A DNA stretch of 35,035 nucleotides. Origin: an uncultured Muribaculaceae bacterium (GTDB lineage Bacteria > Bacteroidota > Bacteroidia > Bacteroidales > Muribaculaceae). The stretch's first letter is position 1, and the number at the start of each line of letters is the position of its first letter. The notes beneath the pieces are model-generated. The model made no database searches. It saw nothing but the letters and a program-made list of their open reading frames with translations, and was not told the DNA's origin. The position numbers were made by a program, and so were the translations under genes. Positions 25,450 to 34,476 of the stretch are shown here, piece by piece. The DNA lies in contig CALUIB010000026.1 of NCBI GenBank assembly GCA_944320595.1, positions 1 to 35,035 of the forward strand. Direction: 5' to 3'.

Positions 25450-25653
25450 ATGTTTATGGAAAAGTTCGTATTACTAATTCTGCTGTTATTGGTTGCTTGG
25501 TGGATAATTGTGATAGTTAAGTTCATACAATTATCCAAACCGGAGGAGAATGGCATCCAGCCAGTCGGGACACTGAAATTGACCCCGGCATTCATTTGCG
25601 TGATGTTCGGCACCATCTTCACCGCGCTCCTGGCCGTGGTGATGCTATTATAG
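25450..25653 (+). CDS. Small two-helix membrane protein
   Basis: 67 residues from ATG 25450 (ATG 25456 also possible). Two hydrophobic helices (about 7-25 FVLLILLLLVAWWIIVIVKF and about 46-66 PAFICVMFGTIFTALLAVVMLL, given in pieces) are separated by a short polar loop (QLSKPEENGIQPVGTLKL). The -7 box at 25405-25412 supports this start over an earlier TTG at 25396. Family not recognised. Small integral membrane proteins of this type are common beside envelope genes. It is convergent with the phage-like trio, 30 bp away. Confidence 0.65.
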   Translation: MFMEKFVLLILLLLVAWWIIVIVKFIQLSKPEENGIQPVGTLKLTPAFICVMFGTIFTALLAVVMLL

Positions 25654-25683
25654 AAGGACACCCCTACCCTTCCACACATTTGC

Positions 25684-26127
25684 CTAATGCGGCGCAAGCA
25701 ATTGCCGCAACGCCGACATTGCCTTTGCATACCGCTCCAAGCACTGTTCATGCTCGACAGCGAATTGCGGCACCGATGCCAGCAGGTCGGCAGCTGTGCG
25801 CTGTGCCACCGCCTCGCCGACGCGAGCGGCAATGAGCTGCTGGACTATGGCGGTGGCTGTACCAGGCAGCACAAGCTCAATGGTTGCCACGCCGCCCTCA
25901 GTGCCAAATGCTGTGGCATACCCTGCAATTGCGCCAAGCAATGCCGTACAAGTTTCTTTGGCCTTCAAGGCTGCCAATTCGCCAAAACGGCAGCTGGTGA
26001 AAGGCGGAGCAGCGGCCTGCCCATCATCTTGGCGACCCGCAACGGCTACGGCCAATTGCGCCGTCACCTCCTTTGCCACTTCGTCAAAATCTATTCCTAT
26101 GGTAATAGTGTGTTGCATGGTGTTCAT
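25684..26127 (-). CDS. Hypothetical protein, third gene of a phage-like trio
   Basis: 147 residues. Its start overlaps the stop of the lipoprotein gene by 4 bp (ATGA). It begins with TITIGIDFDEVAKEV and is rich in Ala; the C-terminal part is helical (QRTAADLLASVPQFAVEHEQ, CLERYAKAMSALRQLL). No signal, membrane helix or catalytic motif is seen. Not recognised. The coupling to a spanin-like gene suggests a phage-derived protein, but its role cannot be told. Confidence 0.7.
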   Translation of the reverse strand: MNTMQHTITIGIDFDEVAKEVTAQLAVAVAGRQDDGQAAAPPFTSCRFGELAALKAKETCTALLGAIAGYATAFGTEGGVATIELVLPGTATAIVQQLIAARVGEAVAQRTAADLLASVPQFAVEHEQCLERYAKAMSALRQLLAPH

Positions 26128-26588
26128 TTCTTAAAAAACATTATGGTTATCAATATAGTCATCGCCGCAAATGCTATCCACGGCAACCGAGACGGCTGCG
26201 GTTCGCTGTGAGTTTCGGAACGGCTCTCCACCACCTGCGACGAACGAGCCTGCACCGATACCGTGGCAGTATCGCACCCCGATGCCAAGGCATGGCCGCT
26301 GTGCAACACCCTGACGCGGCGGTGCATCTGTGGGCTGCCAGTGTCGGAGGAGCTTGCCGTGGGGTAGAAATACCATTCGTCCACATTTATCTCCAAGTCA
26401 TCGGTCATGTCTATAATCTGCTGCGACGATACGCCAACCGCCAAGCTGTCGGCAGCCGAGCGCACGACGGTGGCATCAACGGCACGACTCGTGGAGCGGC
26501 ACGACACCGCCGCCGTAAGCAGGCAGCTAACCGGCAATGCCCACAGCACGGCCCTGGCGACACACGGTGTAAAGATACTTGTAGGCAT
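26124..26588 (-). CDS. Lipoprotein with C-terminal membrane helix (unimolecular spanin-like)
   Basis: 154 residues from ATG 26588; a start at 26630 would overlap the previous gene more. The N terminus is a lipoprotein signal ending at C30 (LLTAAVSC), and the C terminus a membrane helix (about 133-150, WIAFAAMTILITIMFF) followed by KK. Between them is a Ser/Asp/Val-rich periplasmic stretch. An outer-membrane lipid anchor plus an inner-membrane helix is the layout of unimolecular spanins, as in phage T1 gp11, which fuse the two membranes at lysis; many Bacteroidales prophages have proteins of this look. No endolysin or holin is adjacent. It overlaps the upstream gene by 62 bp and the downstream one by 4 bp. 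The function is inferred from topology. Confidence 0.65.
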   Translation of the reverse strand: MPTSIFTPCVARAVLWALPVSCLLTAAVSCRSTSRAVDATVVRSAADSLAVGVSSQQIIDMTDDLEINVDEWYFYPTASSSDTGSPQMHRRVRVLHSGHALASGCDTATVSVQARSSQVVESRSETHSEPQPSRLPWIAFAAMTILITIMFFKK

Positions 26589-26976
26589 AACCTTCCGATA
26601 TGAAGTACCTCGATGCCCTTTCCGTGGCAAGCACCCTTGCCAACGCGCCGCTCAACGACAGCGACGGGCGTTTCTCTTGCTGAGCCTTAACTTTGTGGTA
26701 AATTTCCATCCACATGGCTTGCTTCAGCCGTGTCTTCTTCGACACGGTGCTGTGTTGGTTGATGTGCATTATCACATTATAGGCATGGTCAAAATCCACA
26801 TAATAGAGCGGCTTACCGCCGAGCAGCACCTTTCTGACGAGTTCACGCCGGTTTATCCCTGCACCCCCCTGATAGGCATCCTTCAGTGCCTGCTTGTAGT
26901 CGCGCAGCAACTCGCGGTTTCGCAGCCGTGTGAGGCGCCTGCGTTCTTCGGCCATTTGAGTGATTGAGTTTTTCAT
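26527..26976 (-). CDS. Arg-rich helical protein, first gene of the phage-like trio, possible DNA-binding regulator
   Basis: 149 residues from ATG 26976 (MKNSITQMAEERRRLTRLRN). A frame extension to 27126 lies upstream of the promoter. The protein is basic and helical throughout, with an N-terminal Arg-rich helix (RNRELLRDYKQALKDAY), LYYVDFDHAYNVIMHI in the middle, and LSLSGALARVLATERASRYF, ISEGYAYKYLYTVCR at the end, which could be a helix-turn-helix of the Mor-activator kind. That resemblance is weak. It leads a three-gene unit with a spanin-like lipoprotein and a hypothetical protein. Confidence 0.7.
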   Translation of the reverse strand: MKNSITQMAEERRRLTRLRNRELLRDYKQALKDAYQGGAGINRRELVRKVLLGGKPLYYVDFDHAYNVIMHINQHSTVSKKTRLKQAMWMEIYHKVKAQQEKRPSLSLSGALARVLATERASRYFISEGYAYKYLYTVCRQGRAVGIAG

Positions 26977-27008
26977 GATACTTATGGTATTTTGGTTGAT
27001 TATATGTG

Positions 27009-27016
27009 CAAAGATA
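27009..27016 (-). promoter_or_regulatory. -7 box for the phage-like trio
   Basis: TATCTTTG on the minus strand, exact consensus, with TTTG 18 bp upstream; 32 bp before ATG 26976, supporting that start. Confidence 0.6.
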
Positions 27017-27169
27017 CCATCCGTAAAGGTCAAATGCAAATTATTTAAGGTAAAAATACCATCATTGTCTTTTTTGCTTACACACAACAAATTCAGCAAT
27101 AGCGTTTTTTTTGATGCCACGGACACCTCTTTTTATTAAAAACAGGCACAAAAATCGCAGATTTTTAGC

Positions 27170-27177
27170 TAAGTTTG
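27170..27177 (+). promoter_or_regulatory. -7 box for the TPR protein/barrel operon
   Basis: TAAGTTTG, exact consensus, 25 bp before the ATG of the TPR gene. Confidence 0.6.
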
Positions 27178-27202
27178 CATTACTTTTTTTGATTACAAGA
27201 TT

Positions 27203-30200
27203 ATGAAGATAAGCGCAATTATACTAGCCGCCATTGGAATAACCCTGCCTGCTGCGGCGGGAACTTACAGCGGCGTAAAGTCGTCGTCGCCCGAGGGATT
27301 TCATTCCCGTGGAATACTTATGTATGACAACAGCAACTACATGGGTTCGACCGACCAAATGTCGCACCTCTATATGATGGAAGGGGGCGAGCAGTACAGC
27401 GAAGATGCCGACTTCTACGTAGCCATGTCGGCACTTGAACATGGCGACTACGATTACAGCATTGAACTCTTCAAGAGGTTCGTGAACGCCTACCCGGCAT
27501 CGATACGTGTGCCATACGCATGGGCGAAAATCGGCGACTGTCACTTCTTCAATGGCCGTTACACCGACGCACTTGAGGCATACCGCAACATCGAGCCGTC
27601 GGCGTTCAACAACGATTACAGCCTCGACCTCAACTACCGCGCCGCATACAGCCTGCTGAAAACCGGCGAGCGCGACCGGGCCAAACGCTTGTTCGAGAAA
27701 TTGTCCTACACGCCGCGATACAGGCTTGCCGGGCTGTTCTACGACGCATACACCGATTATGCCAATGCCGATTACGAGCAGGCAAGCCGCAAGTTTGCAC
27801 AAATACCGCCGGCAAGCGAACTTGGGCAGGCCGCAAGGTACTATGTGTGCCAGATAGCATTTGTCAACGGCGAATATGACCGCGTGATAGCCAACGGGCG
27901 GCAATTGGTGAAAGCCGCCGAGGGCAACGCCCAATATCAAGCCGAGATGAACCGCATAGTGGGCGAAAGCTACTATCATGGCAGCGATGACGACCAGGCA
28001 GAAGAATACCTGTCGCGATATATGGAACAGACCGATGCCGAACCGCAACGGTCGGCTGCCTACATAATGGGGGTGCTGCACTACCGCAATGCCGAGTGGC
28101 AAAGTGCCATCGACTGCTTTGCTGCCGTGACCGGCGAAGACGACGAACTTGCACAAAGCGCATACTTGTATCTGGGCCAGGCTTACGTCAAGATAGACAA
28201 CATGGACGGGGCGGCAATAGCCTTCGAGAAAGCCTTGAACATGGACTACAACAGCTCGATACAAGAAACGGCTTTCTACAACTATGCCATATCGCAAAAC
28301 GAAGGCGGACGCACTCCGTTCAACCGTTCAATCGACATCTTCGAGACGTTCCTGAACCGTTTCCCCGACTCGCGCTATGCCGACGACGTGGAAGACTACA
28401 TGATAAACGCCTACTTTACAGGCAACAATTACGAACGCGCACTGCAAAGTATAGAACGCATAAGCAAGCCGTCGCGCAAGGTGCTTGCAGCCAAGCAAAA
28501 CGTGCTGTTCCAGCTGGGTGTGCAATCGCTCTCGAACGACGACGTGGAAACGGCTGCCGACTACTTCGCCCAAGCCCGTGCAATGGGCAATTATGATGCC
28601 CGTGTGGCTGGCGACTGCAACCTGTGGACGGCAGAATGCCTTTACCGCCAGGGCGACTACAAGGGTGCCGAACGCGCCATCAACGCATACATTTCAACTG
28701 CAACAGCCGACGATGACAGCGGCAACATTGCCTTGGCACATTACAACTTAGGCTACGCACGGTTCCAGCAACGCAAGTATGCCGATGCTCGCAAGGCTTT
28801 TGCCTCGGCTGCCGCCGACAAGCGGCTGCCTGCCAACCTGCAAGCCGATGCGCTGAACCGCATAGGCGATACCTACTATTACGCCCGCGACTACGAGACT
28901 GCCGAGGACTATTACGAACAAGCCTACACAGGCAACAGTGCCGCAGGCGACTACGCTCTTTACCAAAAAGCCATGATGCTGGGGCTGCAACGCGACTACA
29001 AAGGGAAGATAAACATGCTCGACCAGCTGCTCAGGCAATATCCAAAGTCGCAACTGTGTCCGCCGGCACTGCTGCAAAAAGCCGAGTCATACGTCAACAT
29101 AGGCAACAACACGTCGGCAATCGACACCTACAAGATGCTCATTTCGCAATATCCAGGTTCGGCCGATGCTCGCAAAGGGTTGTTGCAATTAGCCATCACC
29201 GAACGCAATGCAGGCAACACCGACAAGGCCATCGAGGCTTACAAGAATGCCATACGCCTGTACCCGACGAGCGAAGAGGCCGCAGTGGCAGCCGAGGACT
29301 TGAAATTGATTTATGCCGATGCCGGGAAACTCGACGAATACATAGCCTTCGTGAAAACGGTGCCTAATGCACCGCAAGTGGATGTTGATGACCTCGACCG
29401 CCTCACCTACGAGGCTGCCGAAAAGGCATACCTTGAACGCCGAGGCGTGGCAAAACTTGAAGATTACGTCAAGTCATATCCACGCGGGCCATACGTGCCA
29501 AAGGCCAAGTATTACATGGCAATTTCGCGTTACGAGGACGGGAAATATGACGAGGCACTTGAACTTGCCAACGACGTACTCGGCACAAGTGCCGATGCAA
29601 CATTTGCAGTTGACGTGCTGCGCATAAAGGGGGAAATACTCATGAAGCAGAACCGCGCCGCCGAGGCTCTTGAGGCTTACCAGGAGATGGCCCGCAAGGC
29701 ATCGGCGCAGGCATCGGTTATAAATGCCAACTTGGGCGTGATGAGGGCATCACTGATGCTCAACAAGTTCCAGGAAATGCGCGATGCCGCCGACCGCCTG
29801 CTGAAGTCGGGCGGACTGTCGGCCGAGGAAGAGAAAGAGGCACGCTACTGCCGCGCCACCGGCAACTTGAAACTGGGCAACGGCAATGCCGCCGTGGCCG
29901 ACCTTGAAACGCTTGCACGCGACACACGCAACGTGTATGGCGCACAAGCAGCCTACGACCTGGCCAATTACTACTACACGGCAGGCGACAACGTGGCTGC
30001 CGAGGATGTGCTTAACCGCTTTATCGAGGCCGGAACGCCCCACAGCTATTGGCTGGCACGCGGTTTCATACTGCTCGCCGACGTTTACCACAAGAAAGGC
30101 AAGGAATTCGAGGCCGTGCAATACCTCAAGAGCCTGAAGGAGAATTATCCTGGCGACGAAAGCGACATCAGCGACATGATAGAATCACGGCTTGAACAGT

Positions 30201-30235
30201 GGGGAGCAGCCAAGAAAAATGCCGCCAACGAATAA
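27203..30235 (+). CDS. Large periplasmic TPR protein
   Basis: 1010 residues with a cleavable signal (MKISAIILAAIGITLPAAAG). Nearly all of the rest is tetratricopeptide repeats, about 34 residues each and perhaps 20 or more, e.g. ADFYVAMSALEHGDYDYSIE, VPYAWAKIGDCHFFNGRY, ALAHYNLGYARFQQRKYADA, ALNRIGDTYYYARDYETAED, LLQLAITERNAGNTDKAIEA. Such proteins scaffold complexes in the periplasm. The next gene, 25 bp downstream, is an outer-membrane barrel, and this pairing suggests the TPR protein supports or gates that barrel. Similar TPR-barrel pairs are usual in Bacteroidales but their role is unclear. No enzymatic domain. Confidence 0.88.
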   Translation: MKISAIILAAIGITLPAAAGTYSGVKSSSPEGFHSRGILMYDNSNYMGSTDQMSHLYMMEGGEQYSEDADFYVAMSALEHGDYDYSIELFKRFVNAYPASIRVPYAWAKIGDCHFFNGRYTDALEAYRNIEPSAFNNDYSLDLNYRAAYSLLKTGERDRAKRLFEKLSYTPRYRLAGLFYDAYTDYANADYEQASRKFAQIPPASELGQAARYYVCQIAFVNGEYDRVIANGRQLVKAAEGNAQYQAEMNRIVGESYYHGSDDDQAEEYLSRYMEQTDAEPQRSAAYIMGVLHYRNAEWQSAIDCFAAVTGEDDELAQSAYLYLGQAYVKIDNMDGAAIAFEKALNMDYNSSIQETAFYNYAISQNEGGRTPFNRSIDIFETFLNRFPDSRYADDVEDYMINAYFTGNNYERALQSIERISKPSRKVLAAKQNVLFQLGVQSLSNDDVETAADYFAQARAMGNYDARVAGDCNLWTAECLYRQGDYKGAERAINAYISTATADDDSGNIALAHYNLGYARFQQRKYADARKAFASAAADKRLPANLQADALNRIGDTYYYARDYETAEDYYEQAYTGNSAAGDYALYQKAMMLGLQRDYKGKINMLDQLLRQYPKSQLCPPALLQKAESYVNIGNNTSAIDTYKMLISQYPGSADARKGLLQLAITERNAGNTDKAIEAYKNAIRLYPTSEEAAVAAEDLKLIYADAGKLDEYIAFVKTVPNAPQVDVDDLDRLTYEAAEKAYLERRGVAKLEDYVKSYPRGPYVPKAKYYMAISRYEDGKYDEALELANDVLGTSADATFAVDVLRIKGEILMKQNRAAEALEAYQEMARKASAQASVINANLGVMRASLMLNKFQEMRDAADRLLKSGGLSAEEEKEARYCRATGNLKLGNGNAAVADLETLARDTRNVYGAQAAYDLANYYYTAGDNVAAEDVLNRFIEAGTPHSYWLARGFILLADVYHKKGKEFEAVQYLKSLKENYPGDESDISDMIESRLEQWGAAKKNAANE

Positions 30236-30260
30236 CAACTACAATTATGCGCTTACTACG

Positions 30261-32018
30261 ATGATGATGAAACATTTTTGCATATCGATGATATTTGCCG
30301 CCATTGCCGGCGGCGCGGCTTTTGCACAAGAGCCTGAATTGAACAAGGAGATAACCGTTGACAAGGATTTTGTGCCGGTGGAGCAGAAAGCCACTAAATC
30401 CAACATATTACCCGAGGTTTACAACCCACAAGTCAGCAAAGGCGCAGGGAAAATAGGATATAGCGACTGGGCCGTGCCAGTCGAGGTTCCGGCCACTGCC
30501 GCCACCTTGCCACCCTACGGCTATGGCACCACTCACAATGCTACGGACAATCGCGGGTACTTCGAGTTTGGCATAGGCACCTGTCTGAATATGCTTGGCA
30601 GCGCAGGCTACCGGGTGGTAGATCTCGACGGCACAAAAATGAGTATATGGCTGCAACACAATTCCACATGGACAGGGGAAAACAAGTCGGCCAACTCTCC
30701 ATTCGCCATAGACCAGCACTGGAACGACAATGTGATTGGCGTGGACTTCATGCACCGTTTCGGCAAGGGCGACTTGTCGGTCAACGCATTCTACCACTAC
30801 GACAACTTCAATTACTTCGGACGCATGACCGACTGGTGGCCGGCCACCGATTCCACTCAATCAATCAATGAATTCCGCATCGACGTGGGCTGGACCGGGC
30901 CATTCAAGGAGAAGGAAGGGTTAAATTACTCGTTCCATGCCATCTACAACTACTTCGGCTTTTCAAAAGATGTCTTCGACCCTGTGCAGGGCAACAGTGA
31001 AAACCACCTAAGGCTGTCGCTCAATGGCGACTATGCCAGCAGCGATGTATCGCACGTGGGGGTTGACCTGGATTTCGACTTTGTGAATTACAACATACAC
31101 CACTACATAACAGGCGCACTTGGCGACTCATCGTCGGTGGGACATGAAAACTTAGGCGTACTCAGCGTGATGCCCTATTACGCTTACCACAGCAACCGCA
31201 TTAGCTTTAAGCTTGGGGTGAACCTCGACGTGTCGTTCAACGACGGGGCCGTATTCCGCTTTGCACCCCATGCCGAGTTCCGTTACGACCTGCTGCGCGG
31301 CTTGCAATTTTATGCCGAGGCCGACGGCGGCAAGCAGGTCAACACGCTGAGCCGTATGTTCTCTACCAACCGTTACATGTCGCCGCGCACATTGCCCATC
31401 AATTCCTACATTCCTGTAGATGTGGTAGGAGGGTTCAAAGTGGGGCCTTTCGGCGGTTTCAACGCCACAATCTACGGCGGCTGGTCGAAGGTAGTGGATG
31501 CCATGATGCCTACACTTGTAGAAACGCCCGACCCGGCCAACGCAGCCAACCCCGTGAACACATACAACCGCAGCATCTCACAATATGCGGTGCATGACAT
31601 GAAAGGCTGGCGAGTGGGCGGCGAACTGGCCTACGCCTTCCGCACCATTGCCGATGCCTCGGTGGCGCTCACTTATTCTCCGCAAGAGGAAAACAAGGGT
31701 TACATATTGGGCGACGACCGCACCGAATTGGTACTCGACACGAAAGTGGCCTTCCGCCCCATAAAAGACTTATCAATAATGGTCGGATATCAATACCGTT
31801 CAGGGCGTTCGCTTATATACACCAGCAATTCGGGACAATGGCTCAAGCAAGACCTGCAAGATGTCAACTTCCTTATGCTCGGTGCAAATTACAGACTTAA
31901 CGACATTGTGGGATTCTTCTTGGAATTCGACAATATACTCAACAAGCGGTGGGATACCCATTATGGCATGGGAACTCAGCCCATAGGCATAATAGGCGGC
32001 GTGAGCCTGCTGTTCTGA
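30261..32018 (+). CDS. Outer-membrane beta-barrel protein (TonB-receptor-like barrel without plug)
   Basis: 585 residues from ATG 30261 (ATG 30264 or 30267 equally possible). The signal peptide (HFCISMIFAAIAGGAAFAQ) is followed by a 60-residue linker with LNKEITVDKDFVPVEQKATK, then alternating strands typical of a barrel and a C-terminal strand ending in Phe (GIIGGVSLLF), the sign of BAM-inserted proteins. NDIVGFFLEFDNILNKRWD close to the end is typical of TonB-dependent receptor barrels, but no plug domain is present, so it is not a classic receptor. Second gene of the TPR operon; a terminator follows. Substrate unknown. Confidence 0.85.
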   Translation: MMMKHFCISMIFAAIAGGAAFAQEPELNKEITVDKDFVPVEQKATKSNILPEVYNPQVSKGAGKIGYSDWAVPVEVPATAATLPPYGYGTTHNATDNRGYFEFGIGTCLNMLGSAGYRVVDLDGTKMSIWLQHNSTWTGENKSANSPFAIDQHWNDNVIGVDFMHRFGKGDLSVNAFYHYDNFNYFGRMTDWWPATDSTQSINEFRIDVGWTGPFKEKEGLNYSFHAIYNYFGFSKDVFDPVQGNSENHLRLSLNGDYASSDVSHVGVDLDFDFVNYNIHHYITGALGDSSSVGHENLGVLSVMPYYAYHSNRISFKLGVNLDVSFNDGAVFRFAPHAEFRYDLLRGLQFYAEADGGKQVNTLSRMFSTNRYMSPRTLPINSYIPVDVVGGFKVGPFGGFNATIYGGWSKVVDAMMPTLVETPDPANAANPVNTYNRSISQYAVHDMKGWRVGGELAYAFRTIADASVALTYSPQEENKGYILGDDRTELVLDTKVAFRPIKDLSIMVGYQYRSGRSLIYTSNSGQWLKQDLQDVNFLMLGANYRLNDIVGFFLEFDNILNKRWDTHYGMGTQPIGIIGGVSLLF

Positions 32019-32046
32019 GAGAGACGGTATTATTATATTGCACATC

Positions 32047-32084
32047 TGGCAAGGGGCAACATTCCCCCTTGCCATTATTTTTTC
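32047..32084 (+). terminator. Terminator of the TPR/barrel operon
   Basis: TGGCAAGGGG (32047-32056) pairs with CCCCTTGCCA (32065-32074), 8-nt loop, followed by TTATTTTTTC. Confidence 0.92.
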
Positions 32085-32095
32085 AGCTAACATTG

Positions 32096-32125
32096 TTGCA
32101 TTGTCATGGAAAAATATTAAATTTG
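32096..32125 (+). promoter_or_regulatory. Promoter for the SusE/F-like protein
   Basis: TTG at 32096-32098, a 19-bp spacer, then TAAATTTG at 32118-32125 (exact -7 consensus). The leader would be about 90 nt, long for this window. Confidence 0.6.
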
Positions 32126-32221
32126 TGTGAGACGTTATATACCATTTTAACCGCAATATCAAAGGACGTAAACCATTTGTATTTATATATTAATGTTCAC
32201 TTATTTAAATTCTTTATTCGT

Positions 32222-33586
32222 ATGAGAAAATCTTTACTATTAATGTGTGCGGCAACCGCAATTGCAGGTTTGTCGTTTCAAGCCCGTGCCGACTTGTACA
32301 TCATCGGTGCCGTGGAAGGCGCAGGATGGAGTGCCAACCTTGGCGTTCCCATGACTGCCACTGCCACTGCCAACGAGTATGAAATCACCATTCAGGTGGA
32401 AGGCACATTCGGTTTCGCCACACAGCTTGGTGCTAATGCCGATGATTGGGATGGACTGAATGCCAATCGTTACGGAGCTGAATACGACCCTTATCCTCTA
32501 GCCTTGGATGTGGAGACTGCTATGTACAAGAACTCTTATGCTTTCAGCCTTAATCCTGGCGAATACCACATCGTGGCCAACCTTGATGCCATGACCGTTA
32601 CAGCCTCTTCTACCACACCTGTAGAGCAGCCCAAGACCATGTATATTTGCGGTGCGCTTGACGGACACACTTGGAACCCAACCGACGGCGTGGCAATGAC
32701 CGCCGGCGAAGATGAAGGCGTGTTCACGGCCACGGTGAATGTTACCGGTGGCGCAGGCGACGGAGTGGATAGCTTTGGGTTCGTTGGTTTCACAAGCCAG
32801 CTTGGCGCAGATGAAAACGACTGGACTACGTTCAACGCCAACCGCTTCGGCCCGTCTGCTTATAACCAAGCCGTAGCTCCCGGAACCGAATATGTAATGC
32901 AACGGAATGAAAATTCATTTGGATTGCCAGGCGGAGAATATGACGTGACTGTCAATCTCAACGACAACACTGCCACGTTCACTCCCACAGGAACAATTAA
33001 TTACAACTACCCCGATACCATCTACCTGATAGGCAACGTCAATGGCTCAAGCGAATGGCTGCCTACCAACGGCATCAAGATAGCCGAGAGCGAAAGCACT
33101 CCGGGTGAATACAAGGGCAACATAACCATTACCGACGGCACCGACGGATACTTCGGCATAGGCACATTGCTAACTGAGGATGCCGAAAGCCAAAGTTGGA
33201 ACACATTCAATGCCGCCCGTTACATACCTGCCGGCAACGACGCATTGGAACTTGGCGAGGCCGCAGAACTCAAGATGACTGGCGACGCATCGTTCACCAT
33301 CACACCGGGCAATTATGACCTCACCATTAAGCTCACTTCAATCGCATCGGGCACCATCACGCTCAGCACTCCAGGCACATCAAGCCTAAATGGCGTTGAT
33401 GCCGACGTGGCCGCATATCCCGTTGCCGGTGACGGCACAATCACGATTGTAGGCGAGGCAGCTACGGTCGAGGTTTACACCGTTGGCGGGGCACTGGTTG
33501 CCGCCGATGCCGAGGCTGTCACTTGCCCGGCAGGCGTGTATGTTGTCGTTATTGACGGCACTGCCCACAAGGTTATTGTGAAATAA
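32222..33586 (+). CDS. Secreted protein with three SusE/SusF-like repeats and a type 9 sorting tail
   Basis: 454 residues from ATG 32222; a frame extension to 31949 reads through the terminator and promoter. After the signal peptide (KSLLLMCAATAIAGLSFQARA) come three repeats of roughly 110-125 residues: starts DLYIIGAVEGAGWSAN (about 23), TMYICGALDGHTWNPT (about 138), TIYLIGNVNGSSEWLPT (about 265). Each ends with a DW or SW ... NA-R[YF] motif. The opening resembles SusE/SusF starch-binding modules. The C-terminal 60 residues (VEVYTVGGALV, CPAGVYVVVIDGTAHKVIVK) form a type 9 secretion type A sorting domain, so it should be exported to the surface. No SusC/SusD or glycosidase is nearby. Ligand unknown; glycan binding is inferred. 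Confidence 0.82.
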   Translation: MRKSLLLMCAATAIAGLSFQARADLYIIGAVEGAGWSANLGVPMTATATANEYEITIQVEGTFGFATQLGANADDWDGLNANRYGAEYDPYPLALDVETAMYKNSYAFSLNPGEYHIVANLDAMTVTASSTTPVEQPKTMYICGALDGHTWNPTDGVAMTAGEDEGVFTATVNVTGGAGDGVDSFGFVGFTSQLGADENDWTTFNANRFGPSAYNQAVAPGTEYVMQRNENSFGLPGGEYDVTVNLNDNTATFTPTGTINYNYPDTIYLIGNVNGSSEWLPTNGIKIAESESTPGEYKGNITITDGTDGYFGIGTLLTEDAESQSWNTFNAARYIPAGNDALELGEAAELKMTGDASFTITPGNYDLTIKLTSIASGTITLSTPGTSSLNGVDADVAAYPVAGDGTITIVGEAATVEVYTVGGALVAADAEAVTCPAGVYVVVIDGTAHKVIVK

Positions 33587-33606
33587 TCACCTTGTGGCAA
33601 ATATGG

Positions 33607-33651
33607 AAAAGAAAGAGGACAAGTTGCGATGCAGCCTGTCCTCTTTCTTTT
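33607..33651. terminator. Bidirectional terminator between convergent genes
   Basis: A perfect 15-bp stem (33607-33621 with 33637-33651) with A-rich and T-rich ends, so it works for both the SusE/F-like gene and the NlpC/P60 gene. Confidence 0.93.
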
Positions 33652-33672
33652 CTATAGTCCTTATCTGAATTT

Positions 33673-34335
33673 TTATTTCTTTATCGGACGGCAAGCCCCC
33701 ATGTAACGGCGGCTGTAATAAGCATCGTCCGACTTGCTCACGCACACGCCTTGCGACGTGCTTGCATGGATGAATCTAAATCCGTCGCCAGTACTGTCAA
33801 CCTCGGTCACAATACCTACATGGCCTATGCGCTTGTTAACCGACCGGCCATTGAAGAATACCAAATCGCCCGGGCGCAAGTCGCCACGCTCTATTTGTTC
33901 TCCGTTGTTGATTTGCTGGTGCGACGAGCGATTGAGCGCATAACCAAACTTTCCAAACACGTAGCTCGTAAACCCCGAACAGTCAAACGCCTTTGGCCCT
34001 GTGGCACCATATCGGTAACGCGAGCCTGTGAACGATACCGCAAAATTCAGCATCTTTTCAATAAGTTGGCTTTCGGCTACGCTGTCGCGGCTCTCATAGC
34101 TGCCTTTCAGCCCGTCCTTCCAAAAGCACGTTGAATTGCGGTATAATTGTATGTAATCGGTTGCAGCAAGCACCACCGAATCTACAGGTTGATAGAGCGA
34201 TGACTGCTGCAATTGCTCAAGCACCGTGCCATACTTGCGAGTGCCAAGCATCTGCCCCCATGAAGGCAGCGACATGGCAGCCGAGGCAATTGCCACAACT
34301 GCTATTGCTAATATTTTATTTGTCAATTGCTTCAT
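33673..34335 (-). CDS. NlpC/P60 cell-wall endopeptidase
   Basis: 220 residues with a signal peptide (about 1-27, ending SLPSWGQ). The catalytic domain (about 90-215) has C119 in FDCSGFTSYVF, H172 in RIGHVGIVTE and H190 in RFIHASTSQGV, the NlpC/P60 triad. Such enzymes cut the D-Glu to diamino-acid bond of peptidoglycan stem peptides. RPGDLVFFNG is also typical. The part between 28 and 90 is not recognised. Monocistronic with a good -7 box. Confidence 0.93.
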   Translation of the reverse strand: MKQLTNKILAIAVVAIASAAMSLPSWGQMLGTRKYGTVLEQLQQSSLYQPVDSVVLAATDYIQLYRNSTCFWKDGLKGSYESRDSVAESQLIEKMLNFAVSFTGSRYRYGATGPKAFDCSGFTSYVFGKFGYALNRSSHQQINNGEQIERGDLRPGDLVFFNGRSVNKRIGHVGIVTEVDSTGDGFRFIHASTSQGVCVSKSDDAYYSRRYMGACRPIKK

Positions 34336-34355
34336 CGTTTGATTTTTTCCCGATG

Positions 34356-34363
34356 CAAAAATA
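34356..34363 (-). promoter_or_regulatory. -7 box for the NlpC/P60 gene
   Basis: TATTTTTG on the minus strand, exact consensus, 20 bp before the ATG. Confidence 0.6.
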
Positions 34364-34476
34364 GCAAAAATTATGCTATTACGTTTGCCTTAACTAAAAA
34401 GCAGCCGTTTTTTTGCGATATTTTAGATTTTGTCAAGCTATTTTGGCCTAAATTCTATCAGGTTGCACTCGCATAA

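Noticed and set aside
27224-28297. 357-codon open frame antisense to the TPR gene
   Set aside because: Mirror of the repeated TPR codons; no start signal or promoter.
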